Position numbers and translations under genes: made by a program
Assembly (NCBI GenBank): GCA_017507385.1
Contig: JAFWAX010000084.1
Location: forward strand, 1 to 64,000
DNA length: 64,000 bases
Reading direction: 5' to 3'
Source of the DNA: Bacteroidaceae bacterium
Lineage (GTDB): Bacteria > Bacteroidota > Bacteroidia > Bacteroidales > Bacteroidaceae
Notes under the pieces: generated by a model
Databases searched by the model: none
What the model was told of the DNA's origin: nothing
What the model saw: the letters and a program-made list of their open reading frames with translations, nothing else
Shown: piece after piece, positions 52,794 through 63,178 of the stretch
Numbering within the stretch: position 1 is the stretch's first letter
Layout of the letters: every line of letters starts with the position of its first letter

Positions 52794-55235
52794 TTAGTCC
52801 AAGCGAACTGCATTCACGCCCTTCTTCAACTTAATGGCCTTTTCAATGCCATTGGCACGAAGCGTAATGCGGCAGCCCTTCTGTGCCGTAATCTTGAGTG
52901 TCTTCACTTGACTGTCCTCCCAATCCATTTCAACAGCCAAGCCGCCACGGGCACGGATGCCCGAAACGGAGCCATCTTTCCAGTTTTCAGGAAGAGCAGG
53001 TAGCAGTTCCAGGACAACTGAAGGTTTTCCTTCCGTCAACGTGTATTCGCTCTGCATCAGCATCTCGACAACACCTGCACATCCACCAAAATTACCATCA
53101 ATCTGGAAAGGAGAATGGGCATCGAGAAGATTTGGATAAGTGCCTCCTCCACTATGATAATCAGCACCTTGATAACCATCTGGACTGACATAGGAGAGAA
53201 GTTTGCGATAGATGTGATATGCGTTTTTTGCATCATGCAGACGGGCATAAAGGTTCACTCTCCAGCCTGTACTCCAACCTGTTGACTGGTCACCCTTTAT
53301 TTCGAGCGAGCGAGATGCTGCACGATAGATTTCGTCCTTTGTATGCACTCCATCATCCACATTATGACCAGGATACACTCCAAAAAGGTGACTCTGGTGG
53401 CGATGGTGAGGGTCTTCATCATCCCAATCATAGAACCACTCTTGCAAATTTCCTCGCTTGCCTATCTTATAAGGCTGCAACCGCGACAAGGCATCCTCTG
53501 CTTGAGCGATGAAATCTCGATCTATCCCCAGTTCCTGAGCTGCGTTTCGTGCATCAATGAGACATTCACGAATCATTGCCAAATCCGCAAAACCGCCATA
53601 GCAAGTTCTGCCATGGTAACCTTCTGGCGTGACAAAGATATTCTCTGGCGAAGTGGATGGTGCCGTAATCAGATATTCTGTTCCTTCCACCCCCATGTCC
53701 TTAGTAGTAACCAACCATTCCAGACAGAATTCAGCAGCCCCTTTAAGCACTGGATAATACTCCTTCAGGAACTTCTTGTCAAGCGAGAATGTGTAATGTT
53801 CCCAAATGTGTGTGCTCACCCATGCGCCACCCATATTCCAGTTTGCCCATGAAGGGTCGCCTGTACGAAGACCGACAGGACAGGTCATTGCCCATATATC
53901 AGTATTGTGGGCCAAACACCAGCCTTTATCAACACCATAGTAAGCCTTGGCTGTCAGTTCTCCGGAACCTTGCAGCTCTTTCATGTAGGTGAAAAGCGAC
54001 TGATGCATCTCTGGCAGTGCAGCGGTTTCGGCCGCCCAATAATTCTCCTCAAGATTGATGTTGCTTGTATAGTTGCAAGACCATGGCGGAAGGATATGCT
54101 CATTCCAAAGTCCCTGAAGATTTGCAGGAACATTCGGAGTGCGCGAACAAGAAATCAGGAGGTAACGGCCGAACTGGAAATAAAGTGCTTCAAGGTCTGG
54201 ATTAAAGATTTTCTCGTCTCTATATTCAAGCAACACAACATCTGTAGGACGCTGATCATCCACCGTCTTTCCCAACGACAGCTTCACTCTGTCGAAAATA
54301 GCCTTATAATCGTTCATGTGACGGTTCAGCAAATCATTATATGCCTGAGTGGACAAGCGATGCAGACGTTGCTCAGCCAAATCCTTATAGGGACGCCCCT
54401 CTTTCACTGGGTCTTTGTCATATCCATTGAAAGATGTGGCATTGGTAATATAGAGCACAACTTGCTTGCTTCCCGACACGATGATTCCGTCTCCATCATC
54501 CTTCACAGCATCAGCACTTACCTTCACCGCTGTACGGAAATGCACGCCTCTATTCTCATCATAGAAGAATTTCTCGTCTGCCGCATAATAGTTAGGCAGC
54601 GAAGTGTATGCAGCATAACCATCATTCCGCAACACGCCGTCTTTCACACTGATGCAATGGGGCAACTGGCACGTCAAGGAGATGCGCACCTTGACGCCTT
54701 CCGGGTTATCAGTCGTGATTCGTACAACAATGCCTGAATCGGGATTTGTTGCAAAATGCTCCACAGCATACTGGTGTTCTCCACGATGATACACCGTATG
54801 AGCCGTAGCATTGCTGATATCAAGCCAACGACGGTAGTTGCTGATTTCGCCCTCCGTCTGGAGGTACTGAATCTGCAATTGTCCTAAAGGCTGGTAGTTC
54901 TGCGAGAAATGTCCTTGCACATTGCGTTGCAGGCGGTCTGCCTCCCGATAATCACCACGGCTCAACGCTTCGCGGATGGCAGGGATATAAGTATGTGCCT
55001 CTGGAGAATACACATTCATATTACATGGCTCGCCAGTCCACAAAGTAATATCATTCAGCGAAATACGCTCCGTTTCTACGCTACCATACACGACTCCTCC
55101 CATCATGCCATTACCTATAACCAATGCCTCCTCAAAGAACTCGGCTGGACGGTCATAATGCAACGTCAAAGGCTGGGCAATGCTATCTAAAGCCAAAAAC
55201 ATACCGAGGATAAATACTCCAAACTTTCTTTTCAT
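52794..55235 (-). CDS. Glycoside hydrolase family 95 (alpha-L-fucosidase/galactosidase type)
   Basis: About 813 aa. I chose the ATG at 55235 (MKRKFGVFILGMFLALDSIA), a signal peptide, 5 nt after the GH31 stop; a GTG at 55244 is also in frame. GH95 features: HYDRPAEFFEEALVIGNGMM with GGVVYGSVETERISLNDITL, SCSRTPNVPANLQGLWNE, DPSWANWNMGGAWVSTHIWE, and DAHSPFQIDGNFGGCAGVVE near the end. These enzymes remove alpha-1,2-linked L-fucose (or related L-galactose) from glycans. It is paired with GH31 in one operon. Confidence 0.9.
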   Translation of the reverse strand: MKRKFGVFILGMFLALDSIAQPLTLHYDRPAEFFEEALVIGNGMMGGVVYGSVETERISLNDITLWTGEPCNMNVYSPEAHTYIPAIREALSRGDYREADRLQRNVQGHFSQNYQPLGQLQIQYLQTEGEISNYRRWLDISNATAHTVYHRGEHQYAVEHFATNPDSGIVVRITTDNPEGVKVRISLTCQLPHCISVKDGVLRNDGYAAYTSLPNYYAADEKFFYDENRGVHFRTAVKVSADAVKDDGDGIIVSGSKQVVLYITNATSFNGYDKDPVKEGRPYKDLAEQRLHRLSTQAYNDLLNRHMNDYKAIFDRVKLSLGKTVDDQRPTDVVLLEYRDEKIFNPDLEALYFQFGRYLLISCSRTPNVPANLQGLWNEHILPPWSCNYTSNINLEENYWAAETAALPEMHQSLFTYMKELQGSGELTAKAYYGVDKGWCLAHNTDIWAMTCPVGLRTGDPSWANWNMGGAWVSTHIWEHYTFSLDKKFLKEYYPVLKGAAEFCLEWLVTTKDMGVEGTEYLITAPSTSPENIFVTPEGYHGRTCYGGFADLAMIRECLIDARNAAQELGIDRDFIAQAEDALSRLQPYKIGKRGNLQEWFYDWDDEDPHHRHQSHLFGVYPGHNVDDGVHTKDEIYRAASRSLEIKGDQSTGWSTGWRVNLYARLHDAKNAYHIYRKLLSYVSPDGYQGADYHSGGGTYPNLLDAHSPFQIDGNFGGCAGVVEMLMQSEYTLTEGKPSVVLELLPALPENWKDGSVSGIRARGGLAVEMDWEDSQVKTLKITAQKGCRITLRANGIEKAIKLKKGVNAVRLD

Positions 55236-55240
55236 TTTCC

Positions 55241-57694
55241 TCACATTTTTACTGTTATTTTTTTACCTGCATAGATGAGACTCTTCGCCCTGCCATCGGG
55301 AAGAACCACCTTCATTCTCATGTTGCTTTCAGGTTGATATTCTCCTTGTCTTGCAGAAATAGTCAAAGCCTGTTTCTTATCATTCCACTGCAAACGGAAC
55401 TCTGAACGCTCCCCTTTCTCATAGTCATAGCCATCGCCTTCATCCTGATAGACAACAAATTCCGCATTTTCTCCAGGATAAACACGAATTTCCCATTCAG
55501 CATCTTCATACTGTGCTGCATACTCAATATTTCCCATACACATAGGAATGATGCTGCCAGAAGGAACAAATACAGGAATGCGTTCCAAAGGCGTGTCAAC
55601 AACGATGGTTTGACCACCTTCATGCACCTCATTGGTAAAGAAGTCTATCCATTGCTTACCTTTAGGCAGATAAACCTCTCTCTGCCTTTCTACACCCGCA
55701 AGTGGAGTAGAATTCTTTTCATAGTACATCGGCTTTGTAACTGGCGCAACCAGCAGGTTCTTGCCCAGCATAAACTCGTCCTTGATGTCCAAAACACGTT
55801 TGTCTCCAGCATAGTCAAATGCCAATGAACGCAGCATCGTACCGCCATTGAAGCTCACATCTGCCGCCAAAGAATAAGTATAAGGCAACAGACTGTAACG
55901 CAAACGGATATAATCTATGATAGTTTTATAGAACGGACTATTCTCGTCGCCAAAACGCCAAGGTTCACGCGGAGTATCTGTACCATGGCTTCTCATCATC
56001 GGCAAGAACGTAGCATACTGCAACATTCTGACATACAATTCCCTATAACCCAAGTCTTCAAATCCCTTCTCATATTCACCGGCATAGAACCATGCCCAGC
56101 CTTTCTTCACAAAGAAAGTACCGATGTCAACGGTCCAGTATGGGCATCCTGTCGAACTGAAGTTCATGCCAGCAGGAATCATCTGCGCGAAAGCTGGCCA
56201 CGACGCATGCGTGTCGCCATTCCAAACCACTGTACCATAACGCTGCTGTCCGGCATAAGAAGAACGCGTAAGATTCACCACACGCTTTTCGTCAGTCACA
56301 CCGCGCTGATGCTCATAGATGCCCTTCGAATGATAGAGCGAATAGAGCTGGCTGCGTTCCTGCCCCAGCGCATCACCCAAACGATTGCTGCTGAGTTCAA
56401 AACGCTCAGCATGGCTATCCCACGTATAAGCTGCTCCCCTATTGCCCCAATCGGCATCCAATGGTTCGGAAGAGTCGCACCACCATGCGTCAAAACCATT
56501 CTTGAAAAATTCATTGTTCGCATATTCCCAATAGAGGTCGCGTCCCTTCTCTGAGAAAGCATCATATACATTAGTACCGGGCAACATCAGTCCTCTCTGC
56601 TGGAAATCTTTCTCCTGTGGAGAGTTGCTCATGCTGGGCCAGATTGAAATCATCAGCTTTGCATTCATGCCGTGAATAGCATCGGTCAAAGCCTTCTTGT
56701 CTGGATAGTCACGTTCATTCATCTTCATGTGTCCCCAGCTACCAGGCTCCCAGTAATTCCAATCCTGTACAATCATATCAATCGGAATATGGTTATCACG
56801 GAAACGCTTCAGCGTACCAATCAGCTCTGCTGAACTCGTGTATCGTTCCTTTGACTGCGTGTAGCCAAACAGATAGAGCGGCATCATCGGCACATCACCT
56901 GTCAACCATCGGAAATTCTTCACTGTGGCATCCATATTGTGACCTTTCATGAAATAATAGTCAAGCTGAGGAGCCGCTCCTACCTCCACGTAGCTTCCGT
57001 TCTCGTTATCGTTGAAAATCATCTCACTACCAGCATTCATCAGCAATCCATATCCAGCTGTAGAATTCAGCACAGGCACCATCTCCTTCAGGTTATGCTG
57101 ACACATATACACTCTCTTGCCACGCAAGTTCATATAGTCCTCCATGTATCCACCCAGTCCATACAGTGCCTCATCAGGCTGAAAAGTCAGGTTCAGCGTC
57201 CATTTCCACGAACTACCCACTGTGTCGCGTTTCAACACATCCATCACTTCCTTTTCGCCATCAGCAGTCTTCACCGTGCGACGTGTGCTCTCGTCGAATG
57301 TCACGTTCTCCTTATAAATTTTCTCGCCTGCATGAGGACGTCCGGCACGCTCGCTCAGCAGCAGCACACCCTTCTTGTCATAAAACGCCACCGCACCAGA
57401 AATCCTGTCAATGTTCACTTCCAAGCTATCCGACCTCAGCACAACCTTATCAGCAGCCACACGGCTCCGCACTTTCACACGCTCCGGTGCACGCTCCACA
57501 CAAATCTCGTTGTCCACATCCACCACCTCACCTTCATGAGTATAGCGCACACGAACCACGTCGCTCTTCACAAACTCAACCCTCATCAGGGCATCATCCA
57601 TACGAAGTTCCACTCCATTATCCATTATCGTCTGTCCAAACACACTGCCCGACAAACCAAAAGCCATTATAGCTACAAAGAAACTATTTTTCAT
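55241..57694 (-). CDS. Glycoside hydrolase family 31 (alpha-xylosidase/alpha-glucosidase type)
   Basis: An 817-aa protein with signal peptide MKNSFFVAIMAFGLSGSVFG. N-terminal beta-sandwich, then a TIM barrel: the core includes PIDMIVQDWNYWEPGSWGHM, AKLMISIWPSMSN, the nucleophile region GFDAWWCDSSEP (Asp in W-x-D-type motif), and ASWPAFAQMIPAGMNFSSTG. Proximal and distal C-terminal beta domains follow, with FVPSGSIIPMCM. The closest type is alpha-xylosidase-like, acting on xyloglucan side chains, but the substrate is not fixed by sequence. First gene of the GH31-GH95 pair; no SusC/SusD nearby. Confidence 0.88.
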   Translation of the reverse strand: MKNSFFVAIMAFGLSGSVFGQTIMDNGVELRMDDALMRVEFVKSDVVRVRYTHEGEVVDVDNEICVERAPERVKVRSRVAADKVVLRSDSLEVNIDRISGAVAFYDKKGVLLLSERAGRPHAGEKIYKENVTFDESTRRTVKTADGEKEVMDVLKRDTVGSSWKWTLNLTFQPDEALYGLGGYMEDYMNLRGKRVYMCQHNLKEMVPVLNSTAGYGLLMNAGSEMIFNDNENGSYVEVGAAPQLDYYFMKGHNMDATVKNFRWLTGDVPMMPLYLFGYTQSKERYTSSAELIGTLKRFRDNHIPIDMIVQDWNYWEPGSWGHMKMNERDYPDKKALTDAIHGMNAKLMISIWPSMSNSPQEKDFQQRGLMLPGTNVYDAFSEKGRDLYWEYANNEFFKNGFDAWWCDSSEPLDADWGNRGAAYTWDSHAERFELSSNRLGDALGQERSQLYSLYHSKGIYEHQRGVTDEKRVVNLTRSSYAGQQRYGTVVWNGDTHASWPAFAQMIPAGMNFSSTGCPYWTVDIGTFFVKKGWAWFYAGEYEKGFEDLGYRELYVRMLQYATFLPMMRSHGTDTPREPWRFGDENSPFYKTIIDYIRLRYSLLPYTYSLAADVSFNGGTMLRSLAFDYAGDKRVLDIKDEFMLGKNLLVAPVTKPMYYEKNSTPLAGVERQREVYLPKGKQWIDFFTNEVHEGGQTIVVDTPLERIPVFVPSGSIIPMCMGNIEYAAQYEDAEWEIRVYPGENAEFVVYQDEGDGYDYEKGERSEFRLQWNDKKQALTISARQGEYQPESNMRMKVVLPDGRAKSLIYAGKKITVKM

Positions 57695-57900
57695 ATCTTT
57701 TATTTTGTATTATAAGTATCGCGCATTCAAAATGATAAGAAAAAGGATGAACCGACATTTGCAAAATATCATCCCCCACCTATCAATAATCAATTGACAA
57801 ATTTACAAAAAACAGCACAAAAATGCAAAAAACTCAACAAATTAAGAACTCAAAAACTAAAAAAGTTGGAAACAGAAGAATCCAAACTAAAAAAAACGCA

Positions 57901-57908
57901 TATCTTTG
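57901..57908 (+). promoter_or_regulatory. -7 element of the esterase gene
   Basis: TATCTTTG 46 nt before the ATG at 57955; no clear -33 element. Confidence 0.5.
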
Positions 57909-57954
57909 TACAAATTCCATTCAACAAAAAACTCTAAATAGATACAACAAAAGC

Positions 57955-59400
57955 ATGAAAAAGAATCTTTTTTTCGTTCTGCTGCTGTGCATCATGACAG
58001 CGCAGGCACAAACAGCCAGAAAATTCACCATCAATCTCACCGATGACGGTGCAGCACAAATGGTATGCTTTCTTCCCAACTCACCCTCAGGCAAAGCTAT
58101 TGTTGGAATACCGGGTGGAGGTTATTCCGTCCTGTCCAACTCACATGAGGGCTATCTGGCATCCGATTGGCTCAATGAGCAAGGAATCGCCTACTTTGTT
58201 GTCAACTACCGCTTGCCAAACGGCGACCGCACAATCCCTATGGGCGACGTACAGAAAGCCTTCAGCATCGTGCGCGACTCTGCTGCCGTATGGAACATCC
58301 ATCCACGCGATGTAGGCATCATGGGCTTCTCAGCAGGAGGGCATCTGGCATCAGTCATTTCCACACACTCCGAGTACGAAGTTCGTCCCGACTTCACCAT
58401 CCTGTTCTACCCCGTCATCTCAATGGATGAGCGTGTTTCGCACAAGTACTCTTGCATCAACTTCCTCGGAGAAGACGGACAGAAAAACCCTGAACTGGTA
58501 CGTCAATTCTCCACACAGAACGCCGTAAAACGGCATCTGACACCTCCAGCCATCATCATAACCGCCAGCGACGACCGCCTCGTGCCCTTCGTCACCAACG
58601 GATTGGCTTACTACACCGCCATGCGCAATGCCGGCAACGAATGCACCATGCACGTCTATCCCACAGGCGACCACGGTTTCGGATTCGGCACATGGTTCAA
58701 ATATCACGACCAGATGCTAAACGAGCTTGAAGCTTGGCTCAAAAACCACCCAACGCCCAAACCTGACGTACAGCGAGTGGCATGCATCGGCAACAGCATC
58801 ACCGATGGACACGGCATCGACATGGCAACCCAGCACAGCTATCCTGCCCTGCTCCAGAAAAAGCTGGGAGAGAACTACCAAGTGAAAAACTTCGGTGTAA
58901 GCGGACGAACACTGCTCAACAAGGGCGACAACCCCTACATGAACGAAATGGCGTGGCGTGATGCTGTTGCCTACAACCCCGACATCGTCATCATCAAGTT
59001 AGGAACCAACGACTCCAAGCCACAGAACTGGCAGCATGGCGAAGAATTCAAGCAAGACCTTGTACAGATGCTCACCACGCTTCGCCCAGATTTAGCGCAG
59101 CCTAAAAAGAAAAAAGGAAAGAAAAGTCAAGCAGAACAGCCAGCCAAGCCACAGATATTCCTCTGCACACCAATCCCAGCCTTCAAACCCAGCTGGAACA
59201 TCAACGACTCAGTTATTGTCAACGGCATCATCCCCATCCAGCAAGAAATTGCAAAAGAATACGGCCTGCAAATCATTGACCTGCACACTCTCTTTGCCAA
59301 CGATGGCGACAAAATGTTCTCTGATGGCATACATCCAAACGAGAAGGGTGTACAGCGCATGGCAGAAATCATCGCCAATGAGCTGACAAAGCAGCAATAA
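57955..59400 (+). CDS. Secreted two-domain esterase: alpha/beta hydrolase plus SGNH hydrolase
   Basis: 481 aa from the ATG at 57955, which starts a signal peptide (MKKNLFFVLLLCIMTAQA). Residues about 25-265 are an alpha/beta hydrolase: oxyanion PGGGY at 53-57, nucleophile GFSAGG at 124-129, Asp in ASDDRLVPF (about 204-212), and His in GDHGFG. Residues about 272-478 are an SGNH/GDSL esterase: GNSITDGHG at 279-287, a KLGTNDSKP block (III), and DGIHPN (block V). Both are serine esterases; acetyl removal from pectin or xylan is inferred from neighbours. A long in-frame upstream extension (57823) is not part of the gene. Confidence 0.87.
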   Translation: MKKNLFFVLLLCIMTAQAQTARKFTINLTDDGAAQMVCFLPNSPSGKAIVGIPGGGYSVLSNSHEGYLASDWLNEQGIAYFVVNYRLPNGDRTIPMGDVQKAFSIVRDSAAVWNIHPRDVGIMGFSAGGHLASVISTHSEYEVRPDFTILFYPVISMDERVSHKYSCINFLGEDGQKNPELVRQFSTQNAVKRHLTPPAIIITASDDRLVPFVTNGLAYYTAMRNAGNECTMHVYPTGDHGFGFGTWFKYHDQMLNELEAWLKNHPTPKPDVQRVACIGNSITDGHGIDMATQHSYPALLQKKLGENYQVKNFGVSGRTLLNKGDNPYMNEMAWRDAVAYNPDIVIIKLGTNDSKPQNWQHGEEFKQDLVQMLTTLRPDLAQPKKKKGKKSQAEQPAKPQIFLCTPIPAFKPSWNINDSVIVNGIIPIQQEIAKEYGLQIIDLHTLFANDGDKMFSDGIHPNEKGVQRMAEIIANELTKQQ

Positions 59401-59461
59401 CCCATTTACTTGATTCTCACAGGGACTCATTCTATTGTAGCCTAAACTACCATATATGATT

Positions 59462-59535
59462 ACCGTGGGCATAATATTTAAAACACCGTGCGCGAAATAT
59501 TTCGTGCACGGTGTTTTAAATATTATGCCCACGGT
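59462..59535. repeat. Large palindrome, copy C
   Basis: 74 bp, arms of 37 nt matching at 36 positions, centre GAAAT|ATTTC, outer bases ACCGTGGGC. It lies between the convergent esterase and DMT-transporter genes. Confidence 0.92.
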
Positions 59536-59563
59536 GGCTGTATTGCACGCATCTGAAATTTCA

Positions 59564-60493
59564 TCATCTGTCAACAAAGAACAGCATGACACCCGCCACA
59601 CTGATGAGGGCACCAACGATTTCAAGAATGGTTATTTTCTGACGAAAGAAATACCAGCTGGGCAGAATGATAAAGATGGGAGTCATAGCCATGATGGTCT
59701 GGGCAATGCCTGTACTGGTATGGAGCGTTGCCATAAGCGAAAGACTCACTCCCAGGAAAGGTCCCATCAGCGTGGCGAGAAAAGCAAAGGCCATGCCACG
59801 GCCATCACGGCAGACTGAAACAACCTGACGCGTTCTCCTCGTCAGGAGCATGGCAAGCAAGAATCCCGCAAAACCTGTTACGGCACGGATGAAGGTGCTG
59901 GCAAAAGGCATTATATCCAATGCTTCAGGGGTTGTGATGAGAGTTTCATAATGAGTCATGCCGACCTTACTGAGCACCAGTCCAATGCCTTGCCCGAGCC
60001 CTGCACCGATTCCGAACAGAACGCCTTTTAAGGGAAGTTTCAAACTCAAACGGAGATATCCACCACCTTTAGACAATACGCTCAACCCTATACCAAACAT
60101 CGTAACGAGCATTCCAACCACAGCAAGCACAGACATCCGTTCACCCAAAAGGATGAAGGCAAAAATGGCTGCGGCAGCAGGAGCCAACGTCATGAACAGC
60201 TGTCCAAAGCGACTGCCTATGAGCAGATAAGAGTTGAACAAGCAATAATCTCCCAACACATAACCGATAAATCCCGAGAGCGAAAGCCACATCCACGTTT
60301 CAGCATCAGCGTCCTGCGGCAAAGGCTGGCCGCACACCACCCACATGAGGATGCTCAAGAGCACCAACGAAAGAAACATGCGAATGATATTCAAGCCCAA
60401 TGGCGACAAGCGCCTGCTCGCCACTTCTGAGGCCATGGCCGTAACTGTCCAGAGGAAAGTCACCAGCAACGAGATTAATTCTCCTTTATACAT
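59564..60493 (-). CDS. EamA/DMT-family transporter
   Basis: A 309-aa polytopic membrane protein with ten hydrophobic segments in two EamA halves (about 4-145 and 155-305). Seen: YKGELISLLVTFLWTVTAM at the start and GPFLGVSLSLMATLHTSTG in the second half. Substrate unknown; members export amino acids, sugars or nucleotide-like metabolites. It lies 19 nt after the GH106-like gene and is likely cotranscribed with it. Confidence 0.85.
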   Translation of the reverse strand: MYKGELISLLVTFLWTVTAMASEVASRRLSPLGLNIIRMFLSLVLLSILMWVVCGQPLPQDADAETWMWLSLSGFIGYVLGDYCLFNSYLLIGSRFGQLFMTLAPAAAAIFAFILLGERMSVLAVVGMLVTMFGIGLSVLSKGGGYLRLSLKLPLKGVLFGIGAGLGQGIGLVLSKVGMTHYETLITTPEALDIMPFASTFIRAVTGFAGFLLAMLLTRRTRQVVSVCRDGRGMAFAFLATLMGPFLGVSLSLMATLHTSTGIAQTIMAMTPIFIILPSWYFFRQKITILEIVGALISVAGVMLFFVDR

Positions 60494-60512
60494 TATTGCG
60501 TTGTTTCTATAC

Positions 60513-63098
60513 TTATTCTACTGCATAAGAGATGATTCTCACCTCGCTGTTCAAGCCTGACGGAACAGGCTGCCATGTGTCGTATCGGCTATTCTTATAG
60601 TTCAAATCCACCACATTGATTTCTTTAAACTTACGCCATTCCACACCATCGCGGTCCATCTGGGCGATGCGGTTGGCTGGCAGATTGGTTACATAAACTT
60701 GAAGTTCATTTTTACCCTTCTTGACATAGGAGGTGATGTCGCAGCGAAAAGGTACGGCAAAAAGGGTGGCAACTTCCTTACCATTAACAACGACACGAGC
60801 GGATTCACGCACATCGCCAAGGTCGAGGATGTGACGACAGTCATCCAACGCCTTGCTGCGCTTGACAACGAAAGTGGCGGTGTAGCAACCGGTCGCCATC
60901 GTCTTGGCGTATGAGCCACCCAATTCCGTCCACGATTGGGGCCTTTCCATCGGAATCCGCGTAGCCGTAAAGCTTGACAAACCAGCTGCATCATCGTTGT
61001 CAGCATTCATCTTGATGTCCTCTGGGAATGTCAGTACCCATTGATGCAGTTCGGAGTTCTGGAATACGGCTCCTCTATAGGGATGCTGAGACGCTTTCAC
61101 AACAGACGAGTGGCGGTCATCTGTGAAGGTGCGGAGGATGACGCTCTCGCCACTGAAGAGTTGAATGCGCACCTTCCCATTCTGAAACTTAGGATGAGTT
61201 ATATCGCCTGTCATAGGATTGTAGAATAGCGCTTCTTCGTCATCCACGCCAAGAGCGATGTAAGCATCAATATCATTGGGAGTAAGGTTGCTTATAAAAT
61301 AGTGATGCCCATCGGAATTGCTGCGGCGAATGCAGGAAAGTCCGTGTTCTGTACGCATGGGCTCGATACGTCCTCCCGCCAATAAAAGAGCTTCGGCATA
61401 GTCACTTGCAAGGAAAGACTTCTCTTTCAGGGCTGCCAATGCGTTGTCGAACAGCGCCTTTTCAGACACGAGCCGTCCGTAACCAGGCACACTTTCTGGA
61501 TAATGCCCCACAAAAACAACACGCTTACCCTCTGCCGCAATGTCAAGGAGCCGATTGACGGTGGCCGCAGGCATAAAACGCACATCGGGAATGATGACTG
61601 CATCGTAATGACGATAAGCATCGGTAAGCAGATAGCGGTCTGAAATGTAATCTACATCATAGCCACTCTTGATAATAGTCTGAATGGTCTCAATGAACTT
61701 CGGGGCACGCTTTCCCATGGAATGAATGTCGAACAGGGCAACCGTGCCTGGCTGCTCGTAAACCATATCGTAGAAAGGCAGATAGACGAGAAAATCGTTG
61801 TCGGGATTTCCCCACTGCAGAAACGACTGGCAACGGCTGATGTACTGGCTGAAAGCTGGCATTGCATTCCACTGCGGATTGTAGGGAGTCATATCGACAG
61901 AAGCATAAAACCGCCAACCCGGCCACGGCTCATCCTTGGGAGAATAGCAGGAGCCATGAAACACCACATGATTGACACCTGAGATAAACATGAGGTCAAG
62001 ATCTGGCTTGCACTGCGAAAGCGAAAATCGGAAATGCTCTGTGAGCCATGTAAATGTCTCGCTGGAAGTGAGTTTCTTGCCCGAAACATGGGCTGCCGAA
62101 GAGGCATATTTGAGCATGGAGAGGTCCGAGTCGTTTTTCTTCGTATGGGCAGCATCGGTGCGCAACCCCTTGATTCCAAAATCACTGAGCCCAAAGCCTT
62201 CGCACTCGGGGATGTCAACAGCAGCATAAATGTCAAGAAGATTGGCAGGACTGCCATGCGCCTGATTGCGCGTGATGCTGCCATGGCGATGCGCCCATTC
62301 CGTCCATTGAGAGGTAAAGTTTTCAAGAAGCAGTTCACCAAGCGTCTCACGATAGTCACTGATGACACGCCTGTCGGTATCGGTACGCAGAGAATCTTTC
62401 TTGCCCAATATATAGGTATAAGGACGAAGATTGTAGCCACGGCGTTGCTGAAATTCTTCATACATGCGAGGAGTCCAGTCGGCTCCATACACTTCGTAAG
62501 AATCATTGAACATCACTTTCGGGAACGACACGCCTTGACTGGCAAACGCGGAATCAAAACGAGCAAGGTAATGCCTCACTGCATCTCGGTCAAAATGGTC
62601 AATCACCAAACCTTCGCCTCCAGGAGCTGCACGCTTTACCTTTTGAGCAGTACGCCCCACTTCCCAACCACCTTCTTGATTGAAATTCAGCTTACAAGCA
62701 GCATCTTCAACAGACACAAGCGGACCGCCAAATGGCCATCCCGTACCTGTTGACATGTTGATTTCCACCCCCAGCTGCGCACCTCTCTCTTCCACATATT
62801 TCAGCATTTGCATCCAGCGCGGAGAAAGATAGGGAATATCATTAGCATCATTCCCTTGCACTCCGTAGATTGGGGTAATCTCAACACCTCCTATACCAGC
62901 TTGAGCAAATGCCTTCAGATTAGAGTCAATACCCGCCGAATCCACCGCACTGCCCAACCACCACCAACGGGTGTAAGGCTTACACTCTTGGCTAACAGAC
63001 GGCCACGACTGAGACAGGACGTCAGTTCTATGAAAAAAGAGAAGACAAAATACAATAAATGCTTTTGCAAAGAATATGAAATTGAGCGTTTTTTTCAT
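60513..63098 (-). CDS. GH106-like glycosyl hydrolase (alpha-L-rhamnosidase type)
   Basis: An 861-aa secreted protein. N-terminus FIFFAKAFIVFCLLFFHRTD is a signal sequence. The family opening YTRWWWLGSAVDSAGIDSNL (about 42-61) then AGIGGVEITPIYG, NMSTGTGWPFGGPLV, FNDSYEVYGADWTP, and SITRNQAHGSPANLLDIYAA are typical of this rhamnosidase-like family. A C-terminal beta-sandwich holds ILDLGDVRESARVVVNGKEV and WRKFKEINVVDLNYKN-type strands. It would remove alpha-linked L-rhamnose from pectic or similar glycans. Together with PL11 and the esterase it fits rhamnogalacturonan breakdown. Confidence 0.85.
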   Translation of the reverse strand: MKKTLNFIFFAKAFIVFCLLFFHRTDVLSQSWPSVSQECKPYTRWWWLGSAVDSAGIDSNLKAFAQAGIGGVEITPIYGVQGNDANDIPYLSPRWMQMLKYVEERGAQLGVEINMSTGTGWPFGGPLVSVEDAACKLNFNQEGGWEVGRTAQKVKRAAPGGEGLVIDHFDRDAVRHYLARFDSAFASQGVSFPKVMFNDSYEVYGADWTPRMYEEFQQRRGYNLRPYTYILGKKDSLRTDTDRRVISDYRETLGELLLENFTSQWTEWAHRHGSITRNQAHGSPANLLDIYAAVDIPECEGFGLSDFGIKGLRTDAAHTKKNDSDLSMLKYASSAAHVSGKKLTSSETFTWLTEHFRFSLSQCKPDLDLMFISGVNHVVFHGSCYSPKDEPWPGWRFYASVDMTPYNPQWNAMPAFSQYISRCQSFLQWGNPDNDFLVYLPFYDMVYEQPGTVALFDIHSMGKRAPKFIETIQTIIKSGYDVDYISDRYLLTDAYRHYDAVIIPDVRFMPAATVNRLLDIAAEGKRVVFVGHYPESVPGYGRLVSEKALFDNALAALKEKSFLASDYAEALLLAGGRIEPMRTEHGLSCIRRSNSDGHHYFISNLTPNDIDAYIALGVDDEEALFYNPMTGDITHPKFQNGKVRIQLFSGESVILRTFTDDRHSSVVKASQHPYRGAVFQNSELHQWVLTFPEDIKMNADNDDAAGLSSFTATRIPMERPQSWTELGGSYAKTMATGCYTATFVVKRSKALDDCRHILDLGDVRESARVVVNGKEVATLFAVPFRCDITSYVKKGKNELQVYVTNLPANRIAQMDRDGVEWRKFKEINVVDLNYKNSRYDTWQPVPSGLNSEVRIISYAVE

Positions 63099-63178
63099 TT
63101 TAGAATAATTAGAACTGGTTTATCATGCGAAAATACAACTATTTGACGTCATTGACAATTTTTATATCATTTTTTGAT

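Noticed and set aside
57823..57954. N-terminal extension of the esterase frame
   Set aside because: Lys/Asn/Gln-rich, lies upstream of the -7 element, and would hide the clear signal peptide at 57955.
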